Notes: generated by a model from the letters alone, not told the origin. DNA of 64,000 nt from Gonatopus flavifemur (GCA_018340375.1 JAFFJZ010000030.1:1054001-1118000), one strand, 5' to 3'; counted from the stretch's first letter, positions 1-12,020 are shown. A program made the numbers and translations.

Positions 1-348
1 GTAATGTGTAATTTGATTGGTTATAATTCCTGATGGGAGTTATGATTTTATTATTTCTTCAAGTTCCAATGAATTTCAGGAGAATTCGTTTCTTACATAA
101 TATAGTATAATATAAGGGATTTCTCTCTATAATATCTCAATACTCACCCTCTCGTTGGAGGAACAGATAGTTTTTGAAGAGGTCACACCTCGAATGGATC
201 ACCAAATGACTTAAAAATTAGTGATCGAGAGGGAAGTGGAACCTGTTAAGGGGAATCGAAATGAGCACTCGTGAAATGGGAGGACAAGTATGTTCAGCTT
301 TTAACAGTACAAAAACATTTTTTCTTTTTAGCATTTTTCCTCCTCACG
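1..348. other. unassigned AT-rich sequence
   Basis: No reading frame longer than about 60 codons and no repeat end is visible. It is simply the left flank of the foldback element that begins at 351. Confidence 0.5.
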
Positions 349-350
349 TA

Positions 351-1245
351 CAAGGAAAAAATGAAACACGACTGGTTACTGTGTTACACAAGAATCACAA
401 GAATAAGCAAAAAATATGAGAAAAAATTCTTAGGATGCGACCAGTTCAAGTCATAATGAGAATAAGTAGTTTTCACATACGACAGAGGATCTTTTACCAC
501 AGTAACCATTACTATGTCTCACATGACATTGAAAACATGAATGGTTATCATGTTCACAGTTACCGTTTACTTTTAGGATAATACAGATTCCCTTCAGCAG
601 TAGAACCCTTGCTATATAACACAAATGTAAGTGCTGTGTCCAAAAACGATATGACTCACTCGATGAAGATCCCCCATTCTAGTCCAGCACAGTAACCATT
701 CCTGTGCTAGATAAGAACTGCCCCTCAGAGTCCCCAAGGCATAATAGAAACTCGAGATACGAGTTACAGTGCCACCAGGGATATCCTCACGAACTAGAAT
801 TCACACGCACAACTATATCCCTGTCACCATGGTGGCGCTATAACTCGTATCTCGAGTTTCTATTATGTCTTGGGGACTCAGAGGGGCAGTTCTTATCTAG
901 CACAGGAATGGTTACTGTGCTGGACTAGAATGGGGAATCTTTATCAAGTGAGTCATTCGTTTTTGGACACAGCACTTACATTTGTGTTATATAGCAAGGG
1001 TTCTACTGCTGAAGGGAATCTGTATTATCCTGAAAGTAAGCGTAACTGTGAACGTGACAACCTTTCATGTTTTCAATGTAATGTGAAACATAGTAATGGT
1101 TACTGTGGTAAAAGATCCTCTGTCGTATGTGAAAACTACTCATTCTCATTATCACTTGAACTAGTCACATGCTAAGAATTTTTTCTCATATTTTTTGCTT
1201 ATTCTTGTGTAACACAATAACCAGCCGTGTTTCATTTTTTCCGTG
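351..1245. repeat. 895-bp foldback element (MITE-like), TA duplication
   Basis: Two arms of about 430 bp are inverted copies of each other (around 95% identical by eye), with a short centre near 784-816. The left end reads CAAGGAAAAAATGAAACACG and the right end is its complement, closing in TTTTTTCCGTG. TA lies directly outside both ends (349-350 and 1246-1247), as expected for a 2-bp target duplication. The short open frames inside are chance frames in the arms. It has no transposase, so it must be moved in trans. The ends resemble those of the CACGGAGAAA elements at 18401 and 21620. Confidence 0.8.
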
Positions 1246-1247
1246 TA

Positions 1248-2095
1248 GCGGGAACTGATTTAATATCGCCTGTAACAGATAACCAACAATTTTCTTGACA
1301 ATCACAGATTTACATTCGTGTACGCGACAATGTTTCGATACATTCTAATTCTTAATCTAGTCAGGACGTGAAAAACATCTTTTGCCTCTTGTAGACCACC
1401 TGAGACACAACTTGGAATAAGTGTGGTGTGGGTTTGTCTAGATAAGGGTATCAAATAAAATGATAGTTTGGAACATCTCTATACGTCAATGTCGCAATGA
1501 CAGAGAGCCAAGAGTATTCGCTGTAAAAAAGAGGAACTATGAGGTTTTACTCCTCTTAATTTAGCATTCGATCAAGTCGAAGCGAGAATTGAATACACAC
1601 GAAAATTATCGAGATGTAATTCAGTTCGACGTTTTGTCGAATTTGACCCCTTATTATAGTGTTGGAAGTCTATTATGAATCATGTGCGAATCAAACATCT
1701 ATCGGATTTGTTGCTAAGTTTTTGTATCGAATGATCTTATCGGAGAGATCCATTGCATAAATTAATCGAAAACACCTTGTGTTATCATTGGCTTATTATT
1801 CGTGCCTCTCGATATCTCAGTTTGAATTCAAATCAAACTGTGATTTGATTTTAATTTCAATTAGAAAAGGTTTAAATATATATATTGGCTCTTTAAAGTT
1901 TCTTTGATTCCAGATTATCATTCTGACGCGTTCTTTTCTTTTCTCTGAAATCCGTCTATTGCATTCACACATAATTCTTTCATTTTCCCGTAGTTTCGTC
2001 GATCAAACTCTCTTATGTCATCGTCGCATACATTCGACGAGTGTCTGTGTGGTTCAACACATGCGACGCTCGTGCGTACTGTGCGTTGACGTTTC
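1248..2095. other. unassigned sequence
   Basis: No coding signal and no clear repeat end is seen. It separates two foldback elements. Confidence 0.4.
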
Positions 2096-2097
2096 TA

Positions 2098-2915
2098 TAT
2101 GTGACCTGGTCTACGAAAAGGGGGCTTAGGTGTGAAAACAAGTTTTCGAGAAAACAGCTGTTAAAGATGAACAAGTCATTTTATCAATTTCGCTTCAGTT
2201 GTTCGCTTCTAATGTTCTAATGTTCTAATTGTAAATTTGTGAATTTTTATGTAAAATGACGTGGTTTTGCCTCGAAATAAAATTTTTTAACATATGAAAT
2301 CATGCCCGAGAAAAAATGAATTAGATCTAATTTGATCTAATTAGATCTCTTTAGATAAAAAAAATGGAATTCAGTAGATCTATTCAGATCTGAATGATGC
2401 ATCTGTTTGAATCACAGTAGATCTACTTAGATCTTAGTAGATCTTTGTAGATCTAAATTCAAACAGTTCTAGATTGACCCAGATCAATTGAGATCTGAGG
2501 AGATCTAAGCAGATCTATTTAGATCTACAGAAATCTAAATACAAAAAGAGCTGTGAAGTGTGCTTAGATCTGCGTAGATCTATCCATATCTATTCAGATC
2601 CAAGGAGATCTGTGTCATCCCATTTTTTTTTATCTAAGGAGATATCATTTGATCCAATGAGATCTAATTAGATCTCTTTAGATCTCATTCATTTTCTCTC
2701 GGGTGTCTATTATTTTATAATTTGATATCCAAATTTTTTTCATTTTCAATCATTTCTGCTCTTCCTTTTGTACATTTTTAGCAAACTTCCCTACCAGTTA
2801 GAAACTTCTGGTTTGCGCCATTCGAAAGAGCATATTTTACTCCATCCAAATCGCCAAAAAAGTGAGAAATGATTTTTTCACACCTAAGCCACTTTTTCGT
2901 ACGCCAGGTCACATA
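2098..2915. repeat. inverted-repeat element, host of a nested foldback
   Basis: The left end TATGTGACCTGG (from 2098) is the complement of the right end CCAGGTCACATA (to 2915). The match continues inward through a block reading GCTTAGGTGTGAAAA near 2125 and its complement near 2876. TA flanks both ends. The element was later split by the AGATCT foldback at 2305-2703. No coding capacity. Confidence 0.65.
2305..2703. repeat. AGATCT-rich foldback, TG duplication
   Basis: The ends are CCCGAGAAAAAATGAATTAG and the complement closing in TTTTCTCTCGGG. TG is present immediately outside both ends (2303-2304 and 2704-2705). The interior is made of degenerate short units with AGATCT every 10 to 20 bases in both orientations. 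It sits inside the element at 2098-2915, so it is the younger insertion. A relative with the same design is at 17453-17802. Confidence 0.75.
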
Positions 2916-3054
2916 TAGGCTTGGTCGACGCAACTTTTATGTACAATCTAACTATCGATATGTGAATTTAGAATTTCCATGCATGAATTTTGGCTATCGC
3001 ACGGCGTTGTAACCGTATGCATATTTTATCACATTCGTACCGTTACAATGTTTT

Positions 3055-3480
3055 CAATATGTAGAAGACATTTTCTAGAGGCCTTAAGATATGTTTTTGA
3101 TTCTTTCAAGAGACGTTTTACATTTTTCCAAGATACGTTGAAGACATCTTAGACAGCACAAAAGGATCACCAATTAGTTCCCAAAAAGGAACATGGCGTG
3201 CGTTTGGTTCTTCTTACTTTGACAATTTTCAAGATGTGTAACAGATATGATCCAGAAACTCTTTCAAGATGTCTTTTAGACTAAGCTAATTCAACATCTA
3301 GGGGATGTCTTTCAAAAATACCTTGAAGACATGTTTTTGACATTATCATTCAAGATATCATTTCGATATATCTTGAAGATATCTTTTGTGTGACGTCATT
3401 TAGATATTTAAGAGACATCTTCTCAATATATCTAAAAGATATCTTCCTGAAGATATCTTGTAGATGTCTTCAAGACCTTC
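3055..3480. repeat. degenerate AAGATATCTT / GAAGACAT repeat tract
   Basis: Many copies of AAGATATCTT, GAAGACATC and AAGATGTCTT lie at irregular spacing on both strands. The same vocabulary recurs at 19375-19560 and in the hairpin at 23572-23706. This looks like the palindrome-rich interior of a decayed foldback. No ends could be defined. Confidence 0.5.
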
Positions 3481-3821
3481 GGTGTTTGTTGGGTAGTTTT
3501 ACAGCTGCCAGTTTCAGCTTCATATCCGCTTTTGATCTCATGAAAACAGAGAAGGAAAAAATGTCCTTGTAATGATTATAAATGGATGAAAACATAAACA
3601 CATACATATCAGGGATTACAACTCTAATCTGTACTTCTTCATTCCTAAATATCTGCATGCAAAAATTTATCCATCCCAGAAGAAGTGTATAGCGTGACAT
3701 CTGTATTCCAAGAATTCTCTATTCTGAAAGATCTCTTTCGTTATACATCTCTACACTTCAATATTTCACTGCCAAAATAATTCGGCCCCAAATTATCATC
3801 GATCACAATTTTGTATATTGA

Positions 3822-4525
3822 TAAACATCCCATTTTCTGTACATGTAGATCCCAAAAACTCTTTGATCTCTGACATGTCTATTCCACAATTTCTTCATAC
3901 CAAATTAACTCAAAGAAAATCTCTATTATCGAGCATCTTCTTTCCAAAATATCTGTATCCAATAACATCTGGATTTTCAAATATGTGGATTCTAAATTAT
4001 CTCAATTCGATGACATCCGTATGCTTGAATAACCTGTCGCAGAATGAAATAATGATTGTACCCTAAGACATCTCTATTCCGGTACGTCTTCATTTTGAAA
4101 TAACAAATTTGAATTTGAAAACCTGTATTCCATGACATCTCTATTCTCATTATCGTGGACTATATTGTTCGGAAAAGGGCAGCACCATAGATTAGGAAAA
4201 GAGGAATAGAAATAAGAATAGAGATATTTCCTTTCAAAATTGTTATTTAAGAATAAAAATGTACCAGAATAGAGATGTCATGGAGGACAATTATTATTTC
4301 ATTTTGCGATAGGCTATTCGAACATACGGATGTCATGAAATGGAGATAATTCAGAATCCACATATTCAAAAATCCAAATGCCACCGAATACAGATATTTT
4401 GGAATGGAGATGCTTGATAATAGAGATATTTTTTTGAGTTGATTCGGGATAAAGGAACTGTGGAATAGACATGTCAGAGATGAAAGATTTTTTGGGATCT
4501 ACATGTATAGAAAACGGGATGTTTA
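3822..4525. repeat. foldback element rich in ACATCTCTATTCC units
   Basis: TAAACATCCC at 3822 and its complement GGGATGTTTA ending at 4525 bound two arms of about 330 bp. Both arms contain ATGTAGATCCCAAAAA-type and GACATGTCTATTCC-type blocks in opposite orientation. Related units continue to the left (about 3590-3820), so the element or its array may be longer. Non-coding. Confidence 0.65.
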
Positions 4526-5838
4526 GAGGTAAGGGTGAATATATGGGCCCCCACTTTCTTCATTCGTAATAACTTCTTCTATTTTCAGTATAAAAATCTG
4601 AAATGAATCATAATTCTTCTGTGAATTACCCAACACTAATTGCATGAAGTCCCGTTTCATTCTTCGCAGCCATTAAAGGAATATAATCGTTTCTCTAAAG
4701 TTTCCCATTTTTTCATCACCACCATTTGTGCGGGTAGTATGGGCCCCAAGGTATTTTTGTCAAAGAAATAAAACAATTGAAGAAAAATTTTCATTTACTC
4801 ATAAATTCACATAGAATAGAGTTGAATTTAGATATAAATTGAAAAAATTTCCACTGCTTTCTTCAAGCCCATTTTTTTCTCCTCAATCGCTCTTATAGCT
4901 TCGGCCATGTCATTTTTATCCCACAACTGGCGTTTGGACTTTTTAATGAGCACCAGATTTTTTCGAGGTATCTGCAACATATACGGTATACATAATAAAA
5001 CCACCCAAGTAACATCAATATGCGTAAAATATTCTTAAAATGTTCGTAGAATCGGGGCCCATAATGCCCGCAGTGCAGAGAGCCCGCATATCTACCCTGA
5101 CCATCTTGGAGAATAAAATTTTTCTACCCTCGACTTTATAAATAAATTGACATTACTTGATGTAATACGCGATCTTTATAGCATACTAAATCAGAGACAA
5201 GATGAGAGAGCTCACGGCCAGGGTTCCATCGATAGTAAACATTGAAGCGCCCTCTTATCAGATGGAACACGGAACCTGGTCCATCAACCCCCTCTCTCAT
5301 TTCTCATTTTCCTTATTCATGATGATGAAAAATTATATGCATTCAACATCGATACATAAAATCATTTTAATCAAATACGTGTTGAAAAGTATACAAAAGA
5401 AATGCACGATTTTGTAGTATTAAATAATAAAATTGCAGTGTGTTAACTTCCATGATCCAACCGTCAGAGGGCCGGTGGAACTCTTACTATCAGTGAAAAG
5501 GTGCCCGTAAGCCCTCTCATTTTCTCTCTGACTAAATACATACCCAAACTTGGTTTCACCAGTTGAAATGAAAAAAACTGTAGTAATATTAGGTCAAACT
5601 CTTACCTTTCAAACTTTTGATAACGAGCACAAAATTCATTGCTTGATATATCTTCAACCATAAAAGCTGAGCGATCAGCGCGATCTAGAGTGTCGTTTGG
5701 GTACTAGTTCCAGTAGTTTGAGTGTTCACCGCTAGAATTTGTGACTCACATAATCAGATACAGAGGGAGCCCATATTACCAGCAAAGGCCCATTATTCCA
5801 CCTTTGCCTCTATGAATACGAAAAATTTTGATTTATGA
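4526..5838. other. decayed repeat region with GGGCCC motifs
   Basis: GGGCCC-containing blocks occur near 4548, 4741 and 5056, and a related GAGCCCATATTACC block near 5768. They may be ends or neighbours of the pogo-like remnant at 4828-4971, but no boundary can be fixed. No other gene is seen. Confidence 0.35.
4828..4971 (-). pseudogene. pogo/pipsqueak-type HTH fragment of a DNA transposase
   Basis: Read on the minus strand from 4971, about 47 codons give a basic start (PRKN..KKSKRQ) followed by WDKNDMAEAIRAIEEKKMG and LKKAVEIFS, then a stop. This has the spacing of a pipsqueak-type helix-turn-helix, the DNA-binding domain at the N terminus of pogo/Tigger/jerky-like transposases: a Trp, then an Ala-Ile helix, then a Lys-Ala-X-X-X-Phe helix. 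The expected start codon is ATA rather than ATG, the usual Val-Pro-X-Thr-Thr-Leu after the last helix is missing, and no DDE domain follows. It is therefore a broken remnant. Because it is short, a host psq-domain protein cannot be excluded. Confidence 0.55.
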
Positions 5839-8065
5839 TAATTTGGGATCGAATTATTTTGGGAGTAAAATATTAGAGTGTAGAGATGTATAACACGAGG
5901 AAATCTTTCGCTATCATACAGATATCTTTCATTTCGTTCGATCATCCGATCGTTATAAAATTTTTACCACAGTTTTATGCGGTGTCGACAGTGGTCCCAT
6001 ATCAGTTTTAACCTGATTCACATAGGAAAAAACGGGGAAGGGAAAGGAATGTTATCAAAAATTTTGTTGAGAGATTTTCTGAGGGCCTTGTTCTATTATG
6101 TCCAATGATTCTAGTGTCATGTAAGTGCGTTTAAATGTGATTACCGAAGAGGTAAACGTCTCATGATGAGTATCATAATTGTCGTATATGAGGTTTAGAT
6201 GCACCGGTTGAGAGATCAGTTCAGGTGGGAAATAATTCTTCTTGAATTTCTTGTCAACACAAATGAGGAACCCATGTGCTAATTAGCAGAGTTTTTCTTC
6301 ATGGAAGAAAGTAAATGCAGAACTTAAGCGTTTTGCCACTTATCTAATAATTCTCAAGGCAGATTGCGATCAGAAAACGGGAGACATAGATATGAACGGT
6401 GACAAAATCACAATTTTCGACAACATATTTCCTTTCCCTCTCCCGTTCTTTTATGAACATGAGGTTGAAACATGTATGGGACCACTATTGACACTGCACA
6501 TAACTATGGTGAAAATTTTATAGGGATCGGATGATAGAAATGGAAGATAACCGCATAATAGCGGCATTCACAAAATTTCAGATTTTCTTTTAGAGTTCAT
6601 CGCTTACCCTTTTTCCCTCTCAATTTTGATTTGCCCGAAACTTATATCACACAATGAACACTTCATGGATTGACTATGTTCAGAGTTTTATGGCATTTGG
6701 ATGATGCAGATGAAGGGAAGGCATGCTTTGAAAATATTGTCAAACAATGCAAACTGCTAATGACATTCTTTCCACATTTCTTAACCGATTGTGGTGAAAC
6801 TTATATGGGACCCCCATGGGACCATAACTCAAACGTGGTATAAATTTCATTGCATTTGATAATAGGAAGTGGAGATATGCGCATTCGCAAAATCACTATT
6901 TCCGAACGCATTTTCCCTGAATAATCCCGGTTTCTTTGAATGAAGCAGAACAAAACTTATATGGGACCACTGCCAATTCTATAAGAAACTGGTAGAAATT
7001 TCATGATGATTGGATAATAGGAACAAAAGATATTCGCGTTAGCAATTTCTTCTCAGGAGTACACATATCCATCTATCCATCCATACAGACAGACAGACAC
7101 GGAACCAAATTGCTTTCTCGTGGAAAGAAAGCTTTGTGATCGTTTTGAGGGACCGACAATTTTCTTATCACCAAATTGAAAATTTCTCACATGAAAATGT
7201 TTCCTCATCTCGTTAAAAGACGGTTTCGTGATCGTTCCGAGAGGCCAGAAATTTCATCGTTTCCAAACTAAAAATTTTTTGTTCCAAAATGTTTCTCCGA
7301 GCTCGGGAAAAAATTTTTTGGGTCCGTGTCTGTCTTTGATTATCTCTCTGGGTCTGTCAACAAATTGCAAACGCGCATATCTCCCGGTCCACTTATCCGA
7401 TTCCGGTAAAATTCTTATCAATCGTAGATTGAGGCGACAGTGGTCCCATATGATTTTCAGCCCAATTGATATACAGCATCCGGATGGGGAAGAACAAATA
7501 TGATAAAAAATTGCGATTTTTGCGAACGCGTGTATCTCATCTCCTGCTCTTCCAATTCTCATGAAACTTATAGTATGTGTCTGAGATGGTTTTATGATGG
7601 TCCCATATCAGTTTCAGTCGAATCAATTGAGAAGGAAGGCAAAATCTTTTTTTCGGAATCGAAAAATTCGTTATATTATAATGATCCGAATGTCATGGCA
7701 ATTTGCTCAAATGTGACTACCGGAGAGATGAATGGTTCATATGAATATGGTAAATCAGTTCGGAATATTAGAGTTAGGCTGGATTGATGTGTCAATATTT
7801 TTGCTTTTTTTGTACATTCATTTTGGAAACGCGCATATTTTATTTTCTAATAATCCGATCCTAATGGAGTTCATACCAGATCTCAGCGATTATTCTATAA
7901 TGGTCCTAAATGAGTTCCAGCCAAATCGCTTGAAAAGTGTTGAAAGTTTTGTTTCTCTGAAATCGATGATTCCAGTGATTTTCTGACGGCCTTGGTTTGT
8001 TATGTTCTAATGGCCCTAGTGTCATGTAACTACATTTAAATGTGATTATCGTAGAGGTATTTGTA
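5839..8065. repeat. old degenerate repeat array in both orientations
   Basis: A block built around TATGGGACCA or its complement TGGTCCCATA recurs near 5995, 6476, 6806, 6955, 7441 and 7598. Each is followed by a gene-free stretch describing the same repeat (CGCATTCGCAAAAT-like, GGATAATAGAA-like). The middle contains short CCATCTAT and CAGACAGA runs (7068-7098). A block of about 90 bp at 6068-6160 is repeated directly at 7975-8065. Short frames here match nothing recognisable. Confidence 0.55.
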
Positions 8066-8146
8066 ATTCCCTCATAACCTAAGAGAATTTCAGATTGCTG
8101 TTTGGTTCAATATGAATTCAAGCTACATTTGTTGAGTCCTGGTTAA

Positions 8147-8832
8147 CCCATTAAGTCCTGCAATGACATTTTCTCGTTGCGTTTTTCAACGCTTGTACTT
8201 TCTGAGAAAAAAACTCCTGAAAATATCTAGAATAAGCATTGTCGATGTAAAATTGACTCATATTTCAGAATCTGCCTTCGGTTTTTCCGAAAAATGTCCC
8301 TGTGACAAAATATCTGGGGTTTTTTCCAAAAAAAACGCGAATTTTCAAACTTTTTTTTTTATCTCACGTTTTCACATTGGAATCATTTTAGAATTCTTGT
8401 TGTAACTACAGAAACCACGTCAATTTATCTCAAACTTTAATTTATGCTTTTGACAATTGTGAAAATCAATGTGGAAACCATCAAAATGGCGGTTCAAACG
8501 CGGAACAAACGTCAGAAACTTCAAAGATTTTTCATTCAAAAACGATGGACTTTAGAGAAAAATATTAATGGACAAAAAGTTCTTAGAACTGATCAAAGAA
8601 CACGCTGGAATTTTTTTCAGAATTTTTTAACGACTTTTTTGAATTTTCAAAATCGTTAAATTTAAAAACTTTTTAAAAGTCGTTAAAAAATTCTGAAGAA
8701 ATTTCAGCATATTCTTCGATTAATTCTTAGAACTTTTTGTTCAGTAAAGATTTTTCCAAAATCCATTTTTCTCTAATTGAAAATCTTTGAATTTTTTGTC
8801 TCATATTCGTGGTTTTTTTTTATAGTTTGTTA
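8147..8832 (+). repeat. solitary terminal arm of a piggyBac-like element
   Basis: TTAA at 8143-8146 is followed by CCCATTAAGTCC and then about 680 bp that parallels the left arm of the intact piggyBac element at 26345-27030, including the AATGACATTTTCTCGTTGC block and the inner hairpin around 8560-8770. No transposase and no opposite arm follow. The arm ends against the CCCGTACAGCAC element at 8833. It is more diverged than the two arms of the intact element are from each other. Confidence 0.7.
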
Positions 8833-9082
8833 CCCGTACAGCACAACCACCGATTCTCCACCCAGGACTTCGGTGGACTGGAAGTGGAGAATCAGTGGAG
8901 CAATGAGAGCTGTGGAAATAAGGGAGAAATAAGGGAGAGTCTCCGTTGAGACAATGGAGAGGCGACGTGGATTTGTCCGCCCCCTTTATTTTCAATAAAA
9001 TTTATGTTAGTGGATTCACTCATTGAAACTTGGTTGTGTAAATCGACAGATGATGTGTAAATCCCATGAAATTTCATCTCGT
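8833..9082. repeat. partial CCCGTACAGCAC element
   Basis: CCCGTACAGCAC begins at 8833, followed by GC-richer sequence with GGAGAGGCGACGTGG near 8955, which resembles the interior of the complete small element at 32690-32848. A matching right end was not found, so it is truncated or diverged. Confidence 0.45.
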
Positions 9083-9830
9083 TGGATTTTATGGGTTTTT
9101 TCAACTAGGGAAGCACACGGTATTAATAAAAGATAAATTTTCTCCAGTTTTTGTCAACACAAACGAGGAAGCCATGTGCTAATTAGTAGTGTTTTTGCCT
9201 TGAGTTCGAAGAAATATTCTGGTCTCATTTCTGAGGATTTTTCATTTGAGAGACAAAAAAATTGTCGGTCCCTCAAAACGATCACAAAGCTTTTCTCTAA
9301 CGAGGAAGCAGTCCAACAGTATTTTTGAAAATCTTACAGGAGTTTCTAAAAAATATCTTTTGATATTAAACAAGATTTCCAGAACCATAATTTTTCTAAG
9401 ATATTTTTGGAATAGAATGCTGTGTAAGAAACTTCTTGAATTTATTGAAATTGCAGAAGGTCATCTCTAAGAGTAGAATTAAAGCAGATTTATTACAGAT
9501 TCTTGCAAGCAAAGAAGCGGACTATACGAGTTCTGTTCAAGAACATTCAAGCACACGAGGAAAAATTTGACCACTAAGGTTCCGTATTGTGTATGAATTC
9601 ATATTCATGTTATTCAAGTTTGAATCGTTTATTGAAACAGATTGATAATCCAATTCAGAAATACTGAAGCATGTGCATCTAAAAGTTTTCCATTAACATG
9701 TCTAATCATGAGGATGTTCCTGAAATTTGAGTCGTGTATAGAAATGAAACGAAAATCGAAACTCAGACAATCTGATAATCAAATCGTCGATGTTCATCTT
9801 CTAGAATCAACTCTTTGGAACTGGAAACAT
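9083..9830. other. unassigned, with pieces of the 5.8-8.0 kb repeat
   Basis: GAGGAAGCCATGTGCTAATTA near 9160 repeats a block near 6265, and 9256-9312 is the inverted counterpart of 7110-7170 (AAAACGATCACAAAGCTTT). The rest shows no gene. Confidence 0.4.
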
Positions 9831-10893
9831 CACTGTAAAAAAAAACTGGAAATTTACTGTGCAACTGGACTGGAAATTTCCAGTGCTAGTACTGGAATAT
9901 GGATATTCCAGTACATGTACAGAGATTTTGTTGTTACGTTACTGAAAATTTACCAAGCATAACTGAAAATTCAGTCATTGTACTGGAATTTTCAAGTTTG
10001 AGATGATGTACTGAAATTTTGCCATGATTTCGCGAAAATTTTACCGGCTCGTACTACAATTTTATAGTTCTTGTGCACCAAAAAAAAATATTCCCTCAAA
10101 AAGGACTTGAGAAAAAATTTGGAATTTAGAAAAAAAAACCTAATCGTTGGTATACTGGAATTATACAGGTTTTTAACTGCAATTCTCAGGTTTTGTGATG
10201 GAATTTTCCAGTTACTATGCAATTGAATTATACAGGTTTTGAACTGCAATTTTCAGGTCGTGTGATGGAATTTTCCAGTTGCTATGCAACGGAATTTAAT
10301 CACTGTTGCACTGAAATTTTCCACTTCTATTGGACTTCGTCATTTCTGGCAGGAAAAATTTCAAGTCTTTATATTAAAAATTTCCTGATTGAGATTTTGA
10401 ATAATAATTGTAATTGTAGCCAATGAAATTGATATATGAGGTTTTTCCAAGACTTATCCTCTTGTGTTCTAGATATGAAGCATATGTAGTAACCCAAGCT
10501 GGCCTTCCAACATGTCGCGCTATAGCTCATCGGTTAGGTCTTAGGTTTCAGTTGGTAGGCAGGTAGAAAAGTGTGGGTTCAAATCCTGTTAGGTAGACAT
10601 GAGTTTCTGTCCATCCAAATGAACGATCAAAAATTTCTCAATCATCTTGGAACACAAGGACCCTGCAAAATCACTTTGCGTGAGCAATTTTTTTTCAATT
10701 TTCATGGATATTTTCAGCATTAATTTTCCAGTACATGTCCTGGAAAAGTCCAGCTCGTGTACTGAAAAATTCCAGTACCGAGGCTCAGAAAATTTCCAGT
10801 TTTGATGCGGAAATTCCATAACGTTTGCACTGAATTTTTGCAGTACAAATGTGCTGAAATTTTCCGGTACATGTACAGGTTAATGACTTCCAG
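9831..10893 (+). mobile_element. non-autonomous ACTGGAAATTTCCAGT element, copy 1 (right end lost)
   Basis: Nearly identical over 1060 bp to the complete copy at 61959-63061. It starts CACTGTAAAAAAAAACTGG and breaks off at about 10893, where the complete copy continues for some 40 bp to its CAGTG end. The interior is rich in the short palindrome ACTGGAAATTTCCAGT and carries a tRNA-like block at 10512-10600. It encodes no protein. The near identity between copies 50 kb apart suggests recent movement or conversion. Confidence 0.8.
10512..10600 (+). other. tRNA-like block with A and B boxes (Pol III promoter-like)
   Basis: TAGCTCATCGG (10523-10533) fits a tRNA A box and GGTTCAAATCC (10576-10586) fits a B box. 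The spacing between them is about 42 bp, as in tRNA genes and tRNA-derived SINEs. CATGTC before and GACATG after could pair as a stem. The D and anticodon arms do not fold well, so it is not called a tRNA gene. Confidence 0.6.
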
Positions 10894-11330
10894 GTAATTT
10901 ACCCACTCGGATATTTCCGAATGGGTAGTGCTACCTATACTACCCACGTGAACCGCCAGCCCTGTCCCTACACGGAGAATAGTACATTGTGCAACAAGTG
11001 CGCAAAGTTGGTGATTCCCGCACGAGCGTGAAATTTGTCGCCCGAACGGAGCGAGGGTGACAAACCACGCGAGTGGGGGAATCACCAATGCGCACGAGTT
11101 TCGCATTCCATTTTTCCTAAGAAGGTGCGGCAAGGATTACAAATACGATCCGAATATGTATGGTAAATAAAACCGAAAGGGGTCCAGGGGCGGAGCTCCT
11201 GGTGGGGTGCAGGGGCGAAGCCGCAGGCCCCCCGACAAGAAAAGAATTATGTCATGTTTTTTCAAGTAGGTTAGTAATGAGAGAATAGACATTATACACG
11301 CTGTAAAAAAATCCACCTTAAACTCCATAG
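10894..11330. repeat. GC-rich inverted repeat and GGGGCGGAGC-type sequence
   Basis: Two arms, about 10988-11045 and 11050-11108, contain TTGGTGATTCCCGCACGAGC and its imperfect complement, with CGAACGGAGCGAG at the centre. A second GC-rich stretch follows (about 11178-11240: GGGGCGGAGCTCCTGG, then GGGGCGAAGCCGC). The base composition is far above the surrounding 30-35% GC. No coding frame is credible. It looks like a mobile or satellite repeat inserted next to, or into, the broken element at 9831. Confidence 0.55.
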
Positions 11331-12020
11331 AAATGTTATAAACTTTTTTACATAAACAGGTTATAAAACTTCATAAGATATCACATTGAATGATATAATT
11401 CCTAATGTTGAGAATTTTCTTTCCAAATTTAAATAATATATATATGCATGAAATTTTATAAATATGTTGAATTTTGGTGAGAAGTTTTGAATTTTCTTCG
11501 TTAATATTGAATTTAATGCGGAAATACAACATTTCGTTAAGAATTTCTTATTGAATTCAAGAATTCTCATAAAAGTGCAGTAGAATTTCGATCGAAACAA
11601 CACTCTCTATTCCTCGTTATCTCCAAAAAAACCAAAGGTCATGGACGAAGTATGAAAGGGACAATGTTATTGCCTCAATCGAGGTTTCAATGTCAATATT
11701 TCACTGTAGATGAAATTGATTTATTATCATTGTATATGGAATGAAAATAAAATGGGCAGCAAATTTTCAAGTTTAGTTTATTTTTTATTCGAGAAAATAC
11801 ATGTGTTTTTTATAATTCAGTTCCGTGAAGGAAATTTTGGGTATCAAATTCAGTTATTTATCAAATAATGTATTTTAATTTACATGTTAGGAGATGCTAA
11901 AATCATAATAACAACAATGTACAATAATAACACCTGGTTACAGTTTGTACAAAAGGATTGCAGTTATTGTGTTCATATTTTACTCATATAAATTAAATTA
12001 TTTCAATTCTTACGCGCGTC
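11331..12020. other. 3' flank of the recombinase gene, otherwise unassigned
   Basis: AT-rich sequence with no frame resembling a protein. Because the recombinase runs on the minus strand and stops at 12021, its 3' UTR and poly(A) site should lie here. Confidence 0.4.

Noticed and set aside
2305..2703. Regularly spaced AGATCT repeats considered as a CRISPR-like array
   Set aside because: Units and spacers are too short and irregular, the array is palindromic, and the host is eukaryotic.
7228..7986. Three overlapping frames of 84-102 codons
   Set aside because: They lie in the decayed repeat array and match no protein pattern.
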